A stretch of 64,000 nt of DNA from Canna indica (taxonomy: Eukaryota; Streptophyta; Magnoliopsida; Zingiberales; Cannaceae), in assembly GCA_034359265.1 (NCBI GenBank), contig CP136890.1:77959501-78023500 (forward strand). Direction: 5' to 3'. The notes beneath the pieces are model-generated. The model made no database searches and was not told where the DNA came from. It saw nothing but the letters and a program-made list of their open reading frames with translations. Below are positions 9,060-20,909 of this stretch, piece by piece. A program made the translations under genes and the position numbers. The stretch's first letter is position 1, and every line of letters starts with the position of its first letter.

Positions 9060-11181
9060 ATCTCCTCCTTTAAACAAAATTGAAATCGATGTGGTCCTCA
9101 TACGTCGTCCTCCTCTCCCAAAAATCCCGCGTGAGGCCTAAATCGAACCAGTGCTCAAGTGGGTCAACTCCAATCCCTGTTTGGATTTAGGAACCCACAC
9201 AATTCTTCGAATCCCCTCATTCATTGTGCATCTCGGAGAAGGTGTTACTCTAAAAACAAAATTTATACCTAAGGGACACTCAATGACCGATTTTGCTATG
9301 TTTTGCCTAAGAATATGTATTGCTTCAATAAGGATGGATCCATCCTCCTTGTACAAATTATTTGATGACCTAAGAGCCTTGAGTACCATCGAGGCTCCAT
9401 TGTATACCTCCAAGACTTCTCCTGCACAGGATGTCGCATAGCCCATAGTGTCAAATAACTCCAAAAAATATTAGATTCCTCCTTAGGTTCGGATCTTGTC
9501 AAAAATCACTAGGGTTTTTATCGAGCCATCATGCAACTTTAACTTCACTATTTCAAATTCGACAACTTTACAGAGAACATCATTGACGACACGAACTACT
9601 CCACCATTTGTATGTCGATAATCCACAAAGGTTGCTCGATGTAGAGTCACGTGAAAGGAACACCCGAAATCAAAGAACCACTCATCGATGATAGTGGTGG
9701 TTGACCTGTTCGCCTACTGACCTCGATTGCACTTCAATGATCAGATTTATTAGAAGAAGAGAAAGAAGAATTTTAACCTATGGTGTGTTGTCGCCCACGA
9801 GACCACCGCCACCCACAACGTTTCTTAGTAAAGCATGTACCTCATGTCATGACCAATACATATGTTTCTTCAAATTCCACAGCACAAGAGGCCTCCATGC
9901 ACACATCTTCCCTTTTATTTTATTGTTGTAACTTTTTCTTGAATAAGCGACATTTCGGCTTGATGTAGCATCGTTTCTTATAGTAGTGAAAAATAATGTT
10001 GGATTTATTACCTCCTCCTACTTTGGTCTTTCTCTTAGAGTAGAGGGCTTCTCTTGGGGCTTTACGATAGGATCCGCCATGAACGTGGTTATCCATGAGT
10101 TCTTTTGACACGAGTGCAACTATATATTACATCATCAAGAGGCGTGAAAGTTCTACCATGTACAAAGCAAAGTTTCTTGAAAATTTTGTACGATGGCAGT
10201 AAAGAAGCAAGTAAGAACATAGATTTAGTGTCTTCCCCAAGAGTTTCGCTCATATTTTCCAAATCAGCAATTATTGAATGGAACAACTTGATGTGATCCT
10301 TTACTAGGGTTCCTTCATCCACGCAGAGAAAGTGGAGCCTTCTTTAAAGAGTAATTTTACCTGTAGGGGTCTTACCCTAATATAGGTCGGTGAGTTTCTG
10401 CTATACAACCGATGTCATTTTCTCCACTAAGACTTCCTGAAGTGCCTCATTTGAGAGACACATGAATATAGTTGTTTTTTCCCTCCTATCTACTTTTAAC
10501 TTCTGTGCTTCAGTTCCCTCTATTTAATCCTTCTCATGGATGATGTCTTGAACGTCGTGAAATTTCAAAATTGATTTCACCCTCGTCTTCTACATAGAAA
10601 AGTTAACATTACAGTCAAATTTCTCGATTCCGAACTTTGCATTTGCCTTGGTTTTGGCAGCTAACAGTGATACCCAGTGTTGTCAAACTTGCGAGTTAAC
10701 TCATAAACTCGGACGAGTTTACGATCCCAGATATCAAAATCGAGCTAACTCGCACTCAAACTCGCTTTTGGGTAGACTCAAGTAAACTCCGGGTAAACTC
10801 GATAAACTCGCGAGTAAACTCGGTCAAACTCGTGGTAAACTCGGATGAACTTGATTTGATGATAATTATTATGGATTGAACTTGTACTTTTATATTTTTA
10901 TCTTTGAGTCATTGTGTGTGCTTTATTATGGACTTAGAATGCTTCATTATGTATGTATTAGACTTGTACTCTTATATTTTATCTTTATCTGTGCTTTATT
11001 AGGGAGTTGAACTGCGCCTTAATTATGATTTTTAGATTATATTAGATTATATTTTTATAGTATAATATTTTTTAATATTGTTTTAATATCAGGTAAACTC
11101 TTACGAGTTTACGAGTCGAGTTTATGGAGGCTCCACGAGTTTACTTAAACTCTCGAGTTTAACAACCTTGGTGATACCACT
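9060..11181 (-). pseudogene. Internal region 1 of array: gag, zinc knuckle, protease remnants
   Basis: Read leftwards on the - strand from the primer binding site. A gag UBN2-like segment (10089-10322; DHIKLFHSIIADLENMSE, LPSYKIFKKLCF) is followed by a degenerate knuckle with His replacing the first Cys (HYYKKRCYIKPKCRLFKKK, 9930-9990). The protease region (9600-9720) is badly damaged. A GAG-pre-integrase-like tail (GYATSCAGEVLEVYNGASMV, 9138-9464) ends at RRIVWVPKSKQGLEL. The polypurine tract at about 9062-9075 then follows almost directly, so integrase, RT and RNase H are absent. Several stops and frameshifts make this a non-functional copy. Confidence 0.8.
10675..11170. mobile_element. hAT-type MITE, 496 bp, TSD GTGATACC
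   Basis: It begins CAGTGTTGTCAAACTTGCGAG and ends CTCGAGTTTAACAACCTTG, imperfect terminal inverted repeats (TIRs) of about 20 bp. An exact 8-bp direct repeat GTGATACC flanks it (10667-10674 and 11171-11178), as expected for hAT. It sits in the primer binding site of the copia internal region. Near its left end it carries at least nine close copies of (T)AAACTCG. No coding capacity. Confidence 0.93.
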
Positions 11182-12113
11182 TGTTAGGAAATTACATGCT
11201 AATTTCTTGCTCATGATCGAATCGACAAAAAACCAAATCCTACGGTGCAAACCAAAAAAATCTAAAATTGACAAGTTAAACAATCAACACACGAAGTTAC
11301 GACGATAACAAGAGGAGCTTTTATTAATTATAGAAATAGTCTACAACTATATAAGAAGTGATTATAAAACCTATTTCAAGTTGAAGAATTTGTTGTCTTC
11401 GATATCTTAGCAAGAAGAGAGCATGTAGGTTTGCTAAAATATGAAATCTATTTGTTTTCTTGTCTGAAGAAGACTACTAAATCCATTTACAAGTAGAAGG
11501 TCGCCCTTGTACTCTAATCTTATTGAGAGGGAGGAGCTGCTAACTATTTATCGCTGAAAGCCGTGAAATAAGAAAATAAATATGCAATCATTTGTTGTCT
11601 TTGCTAAAAAGAATTAATTTGTTGAAACTACAGGAATATTAATTTCTTTCATATATATTATGATTTGATCCACCAAAGAAGAAATAATTTATTGTCATTC
11701 TATCAAAGTTCCGAGCTTCCATTCTTGTCAAGTCTTCTGGCTAATACCTGAAAATTTGGCCATAATTGTCGAGAAAAACTTATTGTAAATAAAGAATAAA
11801 ACATGTAAATACTTTCGGTATTAATTATAATTTTCCAAAAAAACTTCTTGAAATTTATGTAAATATCTTCTCTTTTAAATTGGTTGAATCCTGCTAAAAA
11901 TTTAGGAGGAAACTAGTTTAGGTAATTTTCTCGCCTAGTTCAACAGTGGATGATGATGGCATGTTTAGCAACTAGTTTCAATTAGATCTTGTTTAGCAAC
12001 TTGGTTCAATTAGAATATCTAGTTCAACTATAACTTGATCAAATAAACTCAAATTTTGGTTTGATCAGGCTTGTTCGATTTGGGTCAGGCCGAATTCGAG
12101 TCAACTCTCATCA
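11182..12113 (-). repeat. LTR 2 of tandem array
   Basis: 932 bp, starting TGTTAGGAAATTACATGC and ending CAACTCTCATCA on the + strand. It is shorter than LTR 1 through small deletions. The primer-binding side is on its left and the polypurine side on its right, so it served both neighbouring internal regions. Confidence 0.85.
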
Positions 12114-13203
12114 ATCTTCTCCTTTGATGAAAATTGAAACGTAGTCCGCAGACCTCGTCCTCCACTTCCAAAAGCCCCGTGTGAGGCCTACGTCGAACCG
12201 ATACTCAAGTAGGCCAACTCCAATCCTTGCTTGGATTTAGAAACTTGCACAACCCTTCGAGTCTCCTCATTCATTGTGCATCTTCGAGAAGAGTTTACCT
12301 TGAAAGCAAAATTTTTACCTAAGGGACACTCGATGTCCGATTTTGCTATGATTTGCCTAAGAATTTGGACTGATTCACAAAAGATGGATCCATGCGATGT
12401 ACAAATTATTCGATGTCCTAAGATCCTTCAGTACCGTCGAGACTCCATTGTTTATCCCAAGACTCCTCTTGAACAGGATGTTGTGTGACCCCTAGTGTTA
12501 ATAACTCCAATGAAATTAGATTCTTCCTTAGCTTCGAAACACGTCAAAAATCTACTATGGTTTTTATCGAGCCATCGTACAACTTTAACTTCAATGTTCC
12601 AAATCCGACAACTTTACAAGGAACGTTATTGCTGACACGAACTACTCCACCATTTGTATGCCAATAATCCACAAAGGCTGCTCGATGTAGAGTCATGTGA
12701 AAGGAACACTCAGAATCCAAAAACCACTCATCGATGCTACTGGTGGTTGACATGTTCGCTTGCTGACCTCGATTGCATTTTGCACAATCAAAATTATTAG
12801 AAGAAGAGGAAGAAGAATTTCGACTTGAGGTGTGTTGTCGCCAACAAAGACCATCGTCACCCACAGCGTGTCTTAGTAGAGCATGTGCCCCATGTCATGA
12901 CCAATACCTATGTTTCTTCAAATCCTAGAGGCCTCCATGCACACATCTTCCCTTTTATTTTGTTGTCACTTTTTCTTGAATATGTGACATTTCGACTTGC
13001 TGTAGCCTCATTTCTTAGAGTAGTGAAAAATAATGTTGGGTTTATTACCTCCTACTTCGGTCTTCCTCTTAGAGTAGAGGGCTTCTCTTGTGCCTTTACC
13101 ATAGGATCCGCCATGAATGTGGTTATCCATGAGTTCTTTTGACACGAGTGCAATTATATATTACATCATCAAGAGACGTGGAAGTTCTACCACAAAGCAA
13201 CAT
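12114..13203 (-). pseudogene. Internal region 2 of array, 3' part: protease and gag remnants
   Basis: The best preserved part is 12544-12864 on the - strand. It shows a protease region with WFLDSECSFHM, where the usual DSG motif reads DSE, followed by TLKLKLYDGSIKTIVDF typical of copia. The tail 12231-12488 corresponds to the C-terminal remnant seen in internal region 1. Zinc knuckle and gag traces continue to 13198, where a solo LTR interrupts. The gag part resumes at 18618. Confidence 0.8.
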
Positions 13204-14641
13204 TGTAATACCTGTAATTTTTTTTAATTTTTTTTTAAAAATTATTTCAGCATGAATTGAAGATTGGCTTTTGCGCACAAGGTAATTAATTTATCTAAAT
13301 TTGATTAGTCCTTAGATGAGTAGTTGGGTCGAGATGAGTCTGGAGGTTCAAACGGAACTCGAATCGGACTTGTATTGGTCGAGTTATGGTTTGCTTTAGA
13401 CTTGATTTAAGTTAAGGTGCACCTTGGTCATTTGGTGATTGAGGTTTTAGTATTTATACCTCATCCCTCAGGGGTGCGTGGCTAATAGCTGCAGCCGCAC
13501 ACCCCCTTGGGCGTCCATAGGAAGAGGCGCACACATGGAGAGGGAGGAAGGGAAATCTCGACAGACAGCTCCTTTAGCGTCGGACGTCATCAAACTTCGT
13601 GATCGAAGGAGCGTCCGTGGTTGGATCATATTGAAATTTGGAGATTAAGTTTAGACTTCGTGATTTATATTTGGATCGGTGGATATTGGTTTTTGACGGC
13701 CGGATCTGTCACTGTGATGGAATTACCGGAGCATTGTTCTTGGTTTTCTTCTCCAGGATTCTACTACATGGAGTTTTGCCTAATCGGGTGATTGGGACAC
13801 TATCCTGGGGCTGATCGAACTAAAATTGGGGAGCATGTCCGAGACCTCTTTCCTCTAGATGGGAACGGTGAAGATTTATTTTGGACGGCTAGATTTTGGG
13901 ATACACGAGAGGGAAGTAGAATGCGTGGGAGGACTTGGAACTTGGCAGCGCACCCGGGCTTCGTTGACGCGAAAGTGCGGAGGACCGTCTTCCTTTCCAA
14001 TCTTCTTCTTCGGTGAGTGGATTTGGACCTCTCTCTTCCTTGTTCAGCACCCATGCCACCGCCCCTTGTGTGGGAATCTTGTTTTGGATTCGTTTTGGTT
14101 TTGCTTCGTATCTGAATTGGATTGTAGATTGGATGATTGTCATTTTATTGTTCGTGGATTTTTAATCGGGTTTAGGAACCATGGCCGCATGGTTAATGGC
14201 CAAATTTTGGTTGTGCCGCCCCTTCCTCTTGGTGTTCTTGGGGTTTTTGTGTTCTTGTTGGTATCTTGAGTTCTTGGAAGAAGGGTGGACATGGTGACTT
14301 AGAGAATAAATCAATGTCGATTAATGGGATTGGGGTATGCCGCCCCCCTTAAAAAAATTCATCCTAGGACTCTAGGGGCATGCCGCCCCTTGGTGGTTCA
14401 TGTAGATGACATTGGTACATGATGAATTGTAGAGACTTCACCTTAGGGATTCACCTAGATGTGATTAGGACATGATTAAATATAGAGACTTAAATTTAGG
14501 AAAAACATGAAATCTAGGCTCACTTAGAAACTTGGTTGATTTATTAGATTGACATTGTAGGGTTGCTTCACTATAGGAAGAGGGTAAGGGTCGAGTTCTC
14601 CTTTGGGAAATATCCAGGTAGGGATGGCTGGCCCTATAAGG

Positions 14642-17600
14642 TAGAGGTGGCAACGGGCTTGGCCCGGCACGGCTGTGCCCAGAAGACGGGCCGGGCTCGC
14701 CTCCTGGGCACGCGGGCCGTGCTAGGCACGGCCCGCAGTCGGACCATGCTCTGGGCGAGCACGGGGTAGGCCTGGCGCGCACCAGACCTAGGTCGACCCG
14801 AGCCAGACTTGGCTCGGGCCAACCGATAACGTTAAAAAAAATTAAATTTTTCTATAAATACCCATCTTCTTCTTCATTTCTTCTATCTTCATCTGCAACT
14901 CTTTCTCTCAACTCTCTTACTCTCAACAATCTAAGTTCATTTACAATCATTCTCAACAACATTTTAAGTTCATCAAGGAGACAAGGATTCAAGATTGCTG
15001 TCAATTTTTTTTAATCTCTTAAATTTGTTTCATTGATCAGTATAATACTTATACTTTTTATATTTTTAATTTTTACTAATGGCGGATGGAGATTTTTCAG
15101 GTTATACTCCACAAACTGGATCAAATATGTTAGAAGAAATGCCTCCTACTACTCCTACCACTCCTATCACTCAACAAAATCAAAACATAGAGATAAGTCC
15201 ATCTATTAATTTATGTCCATCAGGTAGAAAAAATGTCTGGTTTGAGAATATTTTGAGAAAATTATTGAACCTGATGGCACCATAACAATAGCCCGGTGCA
15301 AAAAATATCAAAAAATTCTTTCGGCTTCAACAACAGGAAGAACTGGTCATTTATTACGTCATGCAAAGGGCCATGACACTAAGGTTGCATAAGCTCAACA
15401 AATTCTTAATTTATCTTCTTCTGGTTTAACAGCTTTTTCGTATGATCATGATTTTCAACGTCGAGAACTTGCAAAATTAATTGTTCAAAGTGAATCTCCT
15501 TTTAGTTTTGTTGATCAACCAAGATTTTTCTAGATGGATTCAAAATACTTTACAACCAAAATATAAAAAAAATTACTCGAAATACAATGAAAAGTGACGC
15601 TTTAAAATTATTTTTTATATATAGAGAAAATATAATGACTAGTTTTCAAAATAATAAATCAAAATTTCTTTAACATCTGATGTTTGGTCTAGTCAACGTA
15701 CTACTAATTCTTACATTTGTGTTACAGCACATTGGATTGATGAAAATTTTATTTTGCAAAAAAGAATAATTAGTTTTAAAGTTTTTGAATATCCACACAC
15801 TTTTGTTGCCATTTTTTCTACTATTAGATTTGTAACATCTTTTACGATAAAAAAAATTCGATTAGTTTTGATAATGCTAGTAATAATGATGTTGTTATTC
15901 CTCCCCTTATACAGTTATTTAAACCAGTATTTGATAGTGAATTATTTCATGTTTGTTGTGTTTGTCATGTTCTTAATTTATGTGTACAAGATGGTTTAAA
16001 ACTAGTAAATATACATGTAGAAAAAATAAGAGATGTTATTAGATATATGCGTTCTTCAAAAGCAAGAATACAAGAATTTAAAAAATTATGTCAATCTTTT
16101 AATAAACAATTTAAAAAATTTAATGGTGATATTATTACTAGATGAAATTCAACATATCATATGCTTATGTCTACTATAAGATATCAAGATATCCTTACAA
16201 TGTTTTACAATCAAAATATATCTGGTGATCCAATTAATAATAATGATTGGTTAGTTGATGGACATATTACTCAAATTTTAGAACTTTTTAATAAAGCTAC
16301 CAAACAACTTTTCGGTGTTTATTATCCTACATGTAATTTAACTCTTTCACATATAGTTCGTATTAGTGAAGTATTTTCTTCATATAGACATCATCCTTTA
16401 TTTGCATAAATTATTTCTTTAATGGAATCTAAATTCAAAAAGTATTGGTCAGATATACCTACTTTATTTTGTTTAGCAATATATTTAGATCCTAGAATAA
16501 AAATTGATGGTTTAAATATGTTGTTAGATGATTATTATAACAATATGGAATTAGATAATGTTGAAGAAAAAAAATTAAAATTTTGGATTTATTGAATTCT
16601 ATGTTTGTATTTTACGCTTCAAAATTTGGTGATACAATTACAAATAAGACAACATCTTCTTCTAGATTAAGAGAAGATGGTGGAAATAGTATTAATTCTT
16701 AACTTGGTCGTAGAATAAAAAAACTAAATCTACTAATTTTAATGAATTACTTTTTTTTCTAGATCATAATCATTTTGAAGAAATAGATGATAATAAAATT
16801 TTAGCATGGTGGAAAAAAAAAGAAAATACGTATCCTATTATTTCCATCATGGCATGTGATATACTAATTATTCATGTGTCTACAGTAGCTTCCGAGTCTT
16901 GTTATAGTGTAGGAAATAGAATTCTCGACGAAAAAAGGAGCCGAATGAGTGAAGAAATGGTTGAAATGTGCATTTGCTTAAAAGACTGGTTGAATGCTGA
17001 AGATAGATTACAAGATAAGGGAGGACACGACACTTCATCATCGGGAGAGGAGGAAGCTCAAACAAGCGAAGCTGGTGCTGTTGGTCCAAGTACAAGTTAA
17101 ATCACCGGGACTACGAGTGATTAAAAATATAAAAAGAACTACGTAGACCTAATCCTTCTATAGTTAATTATTGGGGAGTACAAGTTTAGCTATAGAAGGT
17201 ACGTATGCAATCTTTAAATGTGCGGTCTATTATAATATTAAAAAAAATTATTTTATCATTGGATGAATATTTTTGTATTAAAGATAAATAAAAATTTAAT
17301 TATAATTTGATTTTTTAAAAATATTTTTATTGATTTGTACTGCGTTACATATAAAAAATGTGTTAAAAAATATATAATAAAATTTAGTAGAATGATTAAT
17401 AAAATTAGAGGTCCAAGTTCAAAATTAACCCGTAATCATTAATTTTTAAAATTAAATTTTAAACCTTTAAAAATTTAAATTTGAAAATTTGAAAATTTAA
17501 ATTAAAAATTTAAATTAAATAATTAATTTTCGGGCCGGCCCGAGCCCAGCTGGGCGGGCTCGGGCTCGAGCTGGGCTTGGCTGACAATTGTTCGAGCCGT

Positions 17601-17659
17601 GCCAAGCACGACCCGAAATGTGGCCGGGCCTGCCCGGGCACGGCCCGTTGCCACCTCTA
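14642..17659 (+). mobile_element. hAT transposon, 3.0 kb
   Basis: The termini are TAGAGGTGGCAACGGGC and its complement GCCCGTTGCCACCTCTA, then GC-rich imperfect inverted repeats continue for tens of bases (14642-14830 and 17530-17659). Between them lies an AT-rich transposase pseudogene. Neighbouring octamers CTATAAGG and GTGGATGG do not match well, so the 8-bp TSD is not clear. It is inserted in the solo LTR at 13204-18617. Confidence 0.9.
15079..17100 (+). pseudogene. hAT transposase, decayed
   Basis: The start at 15079 gives MADGDFSGYTPQTG and a Pro/Thr-rich N-terminus. A BED-type zinc finger remnant follows (ARCKKYQKIL... GHLLRHAKGH, 15290-15375). The central RNase H-like part is readable in fragments (CCVCHVLNLCVQDGLK, then a stretch ending LSHIVRISEVF near 16370). 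The C-terminal dimerisation domain is intact at 16849-17100: ILAWWKKKENTYP precedes it, then STVASESCYSVGNRILDEKR, CLKDW and an acidic tail. Multiple stops and frameshifts (15290, 15400, 15530, 15590-15700, 16144, 16408, 16590-16720) kill it. It belongs to the plant Ac/Tag/DAYSLEEPER-like group. Confidence 0.92.
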
Positions 17660-18617
17660 GTGGATGGTGTCTTTATTTCCTTTATGACTATGTTGATTAT
17701 GCATGGATACTTGGGTGTGCTTGTGATTGCTCTCTCTCCCCCTTATGAATTTTTGGATCGAGAAGCTCGTCAGCCCGCCACACTGACGACTGACCCGAAG
17801 TGGAATGGGAGGGAAGCTCGCTGAGCTAGAGCCAGGCTCAGTGACTGACTCATATAGAACCGACGGGTCCCAGAATTATAGGACTGACAGGACCAACGGG
17901 TCCTTGGATATAGGATCAACTAGTCCCTGGACCGGGAAGCTCGTTAGCCTAGCACACTAACGACCGACCTGGGTGACTTGGTTGGATTTGGTGATTATGC
18001 ATGCTTGTGATGTTATATCATATATGAATTGGTGATTATGCATGCTTGTGTTGTTATATCAGATATGGATAAGTGATTACGCATTCTTGGTGCTGCTTAT
18101 GAGTTATATGCTTACCTATTATATATTTACTCGCTGGACTTATATTACTTGGACATGGTGGATAGAGGACTAAACCACTCACTAAGTCCTAGTTGGACTT
18201 ACGATTTTATGTGTTTATTTTTATAGCATCTGAGCGGGACCAAAAAGGTACGGGGATGAAGTAGCGCGGCTGATGTGACGTGTCATGGTCTGGGTGTTTA
18301 CCCGAGTCTATAGAGGGTTTTATATTTTTCTGAGTCATGTAGACTTGGGTTTGGTTTTCTTTTTTCCGTACTATTGATGTTGAGAGACTTTTACTTGTTA
18401 AACTGGTTTCCTTTCTGAAAAGAATTTGAACTGTTGCAGCTATTTGTATTGTTTTAAATGTTGGTTTGATATTTCTTTAGTTGATGTATTTCTGCAAACC
18501 GGGTTAGTTTTATAAACTACACAGGATTTGTGGTATTATTCTGGTTGTCATGGTTGGGTTAGGTTGCATAGTACAGGTGGTACTTTGGTTGATCATGTCT
18601 GGGTTTGGGGCATGACA

Positions 18618-19126
18618 AACGTTTCTTGAAAAATTTTGTACGAAGGCGGTAAAGAAGCAAGTAAGAATATAGATTTAGTGCATTCCCTAAGAGTTTCGCC
18701 CATATTTTCCAAATAAGCAAATATTTAGTGGAACAAGTTCATGTGATCCTTTACTGGGGTTCCTTTGTCCATGTGGAGAAAGTGAAGTCCTCTTTGACGA
18801 GTAACTTACCTGTAGGGGTCTTACCCTGATATAGGTCGGTGAGTTTTTGCTAAACAACCAATTTCATCTTCTCCACTAAGACTTCACGAAGCGCCTCATC
18901 TGAGACACACATGAAGATAGTTGCATTTGCCTTCCTATTTACTTTGGCCTTCTGTGCTTCGGTCCCCTCTATTTGATCCTTCCAGTGGATGATGTCCTTA
19001 ACGTCACGAAATTCCAAAATTGATTCCATCATCATCTTCCATAGAGAAAAGTTAACATTAATGTTCAATTTCTCATTTTCGAGTTTTTCACCTGCATTGG
19101 TTTTGATAGCCAGCCTTGATACCACT
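18618..19126 (-). pseudogene. Internal region 2 of array, gag N-terminus (after solo LTR)
   Basis: Resumes the copia gag interrupted at 13203. The - strand frame 18850-19125 reads SRLAIKTNAGEKLENEKLNI and NFSLWKMMMESILEF, the N-terminal part of a copia gag that comes right after the primer binding site (complement of TGATACCACT at 19117-19126). It is open for about 90 codons, the best gag start in the array. Confidence 0.82.
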
Positions 19127-19556
19127 TGTTAGGAAATTACTTACTAATTTCTTGCCCAAGAATCGACAAAAAACTAAATCCGACAATGGAAACCTAAAGA
19201 AATTCAAAATCGACAAGTTAATATGGTTTTGAGACGATGATAAGTCATTCCTATGTCCACTGGGAGAAGGAGGAGGAGGAACTTTTATTAAGTCTAGAAA
19301 TAGGCTACGACATGAAGTAGTTATAAAACCTATTTCAACTTGAATAATCCATTGTCTTCAAGGAATCTCTTTGCTTTGTTGCCTTAAGAAGAATGTTGAA
19401 TCCCTTGCACTTTAATCTTAGTCAGAGGGAGAAGTTGCTCACTATTTGTAGCTAAAAGTCAAAAAATAAGGAAATTAATTTGCAATCAATTGTTGTCTTT
19501 GCCAAAAAGAATTAATTTATTGAAACGACAAGAATATTAATGGCTTCCATGTATAC

Positions 19557-20157
19557 ACATGCATTTATATCAAGTTTTATTTGGATGATCGGGAAACAAA
19601 AACAAAATGAAATATGAGAAAAAAGATGGGGATTACCTTGGATTTTCAATAAAGCTTATGTTGATACAATGAATTTTGAGAAAGGAAGGAAAGAAAGAAA
19701 GACAAAGGAAATGTCTGTGAATGAAACTGAAAGAGAAATTATTGAGGAGGAAATAGAAGGTGGTTCTTTTCTGAAATGCGATGTAGCATGGAAAGATGGG
19801 TCTAGAGCGATGTGGTTGTCTTCTATGGAGAAGATAAAAACAATGGAAGGAAGGGGAATATAATATGCAAGGAATCAATTCATAGCAGAAATGAAAGTAA
19901 TTTATTTTGGGATGGACAATGTAAGAAAAAAAAGTAAAGTAAATTTTGTAGTGCTATCAATAGTGGCAAAAAAAAGTTAATGTCATAGGTTGGATGCATG
20001 TTCGAATAGAAGACAATAAGGAGGCACATAAATGGGCCAATGTAGCTTTCAATTCGGTTGTAAATGAGACGATAAGGAGATAGATAGTCCTTTGCTTTCT
20101 CTAACCTTCCAATTGAGCAGGGAGTGACCTCCCTCTGAGTTTTTTGTTAAAAAAATT
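19557..20157 (+). mobile_element. LINE-like or retroposed insert, 601 bp, 14-bp TSD
   Basis: It is flanked by an exact 14-bp direct repeat GCTTCCATGTATAC (19543-19556 and 20158-20171) and ends on the right with TTTTTTGTTAAAAAAATT. A long variable TSD plus an A-rich 3' end point to target-primed reverse transcription. A 64-codon + strand frame (19669-19863) is Glu/Lys-rich and not recognised. It is most likely a 5'-truncated LINE or a non-autonomous partner. Confidence 0.7.
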
Positions 20158-20909
20158 GCTTCCATGTATACTATTCTTTGATCCACAAATAAGAAATAAT
20201 TTGTTGTGAATTTATCAAATTTAGACTTATATAATTTACAACTAATTTGACCAAAATTTTGAGCTTTCATTCTTGCCAACAAGTCTTCTTGTTAATAGCT
20301 AAAAATTTGACCACAGTGTTAGTGAAAAGCTTGATGTAAATAAAGAATAGAACCTGCAATTAATACTTAGATCTTAATTATATTTTTTTGAAATCGAGAA
20401 GATATAATTTGTTGAAATGATAAGAATATTAATTGCTTCCTTGCATACTATGGTTTGATCCACCAAAGAAGATATAATTTGTTGTCACTATGTCAAATTT
20501 AGACTCTCATAATTTATAGCTAATTTAGCCAAAGTTCCTAGCTTTCATGTCACGCCCCAACTTAGGATCACGTGATCGGCTAGGGTATACGTGCCTATAC
20601 ACTGTAGCCTACTCCATGCATACATGATACAACCACGCAGATAAAAATGATATAGTGGAAACCAAACGTGATATGAAGTAAAATAAAAGTCCTGTCATAG
20701 TTAAATAAATGTCCAAAGAAGGTTATAAACTCCAATAACTCAAACTACACCAATATGCATAAAAGAAAAAAATGACTCGTCTACGACTCCCTAAACTCAG
20801 TTAGCTATGAGACCAATGGTGTTGTTTGCTCCTCCAGTCGCGCCATGTGCTTGTCAGTACCTCACTGGTCAGGCTCTGCAAAATAAAATTTAAACAAATA
20901 ATCTATTGG

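Larger units (their letters stand above)
13204..18617 (+). mobile_element. Gypsy-type solo LTR carrying a hAT insertion
   Basis: It starts TGTAATACC and ends GGGGCATGACA, with flanking 5-mers AACAT (13199-13203) and AACGT (18618-18622), a TSD with one mismatch. Subtracting the hAT at 14642-17659 leaves about 2.4 kb without gag or pol, so I read it as a solo LTR. Near its right side it has palindromic blocks (GAAGCTCGTTAGCC... and GACCGACGGGTCC, 17757-17970) shared with the truncated LTR at 42950-44431. GC-rich segments at 13470-14270 hold open frames in several phases that match nothing I know. Confidence 0.8.

Noticed and set aside
13792..14270. Open frames on both strands
   Set aside because: Inside a solo LTR, no recognised domain, several frames open together.
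14642..14820. GC-rich start of the hAT as a separate gene
   Set aside because: It pairs with 17530-17659 as terminal and subterminal inverted repeat; the open frames there are incidental.
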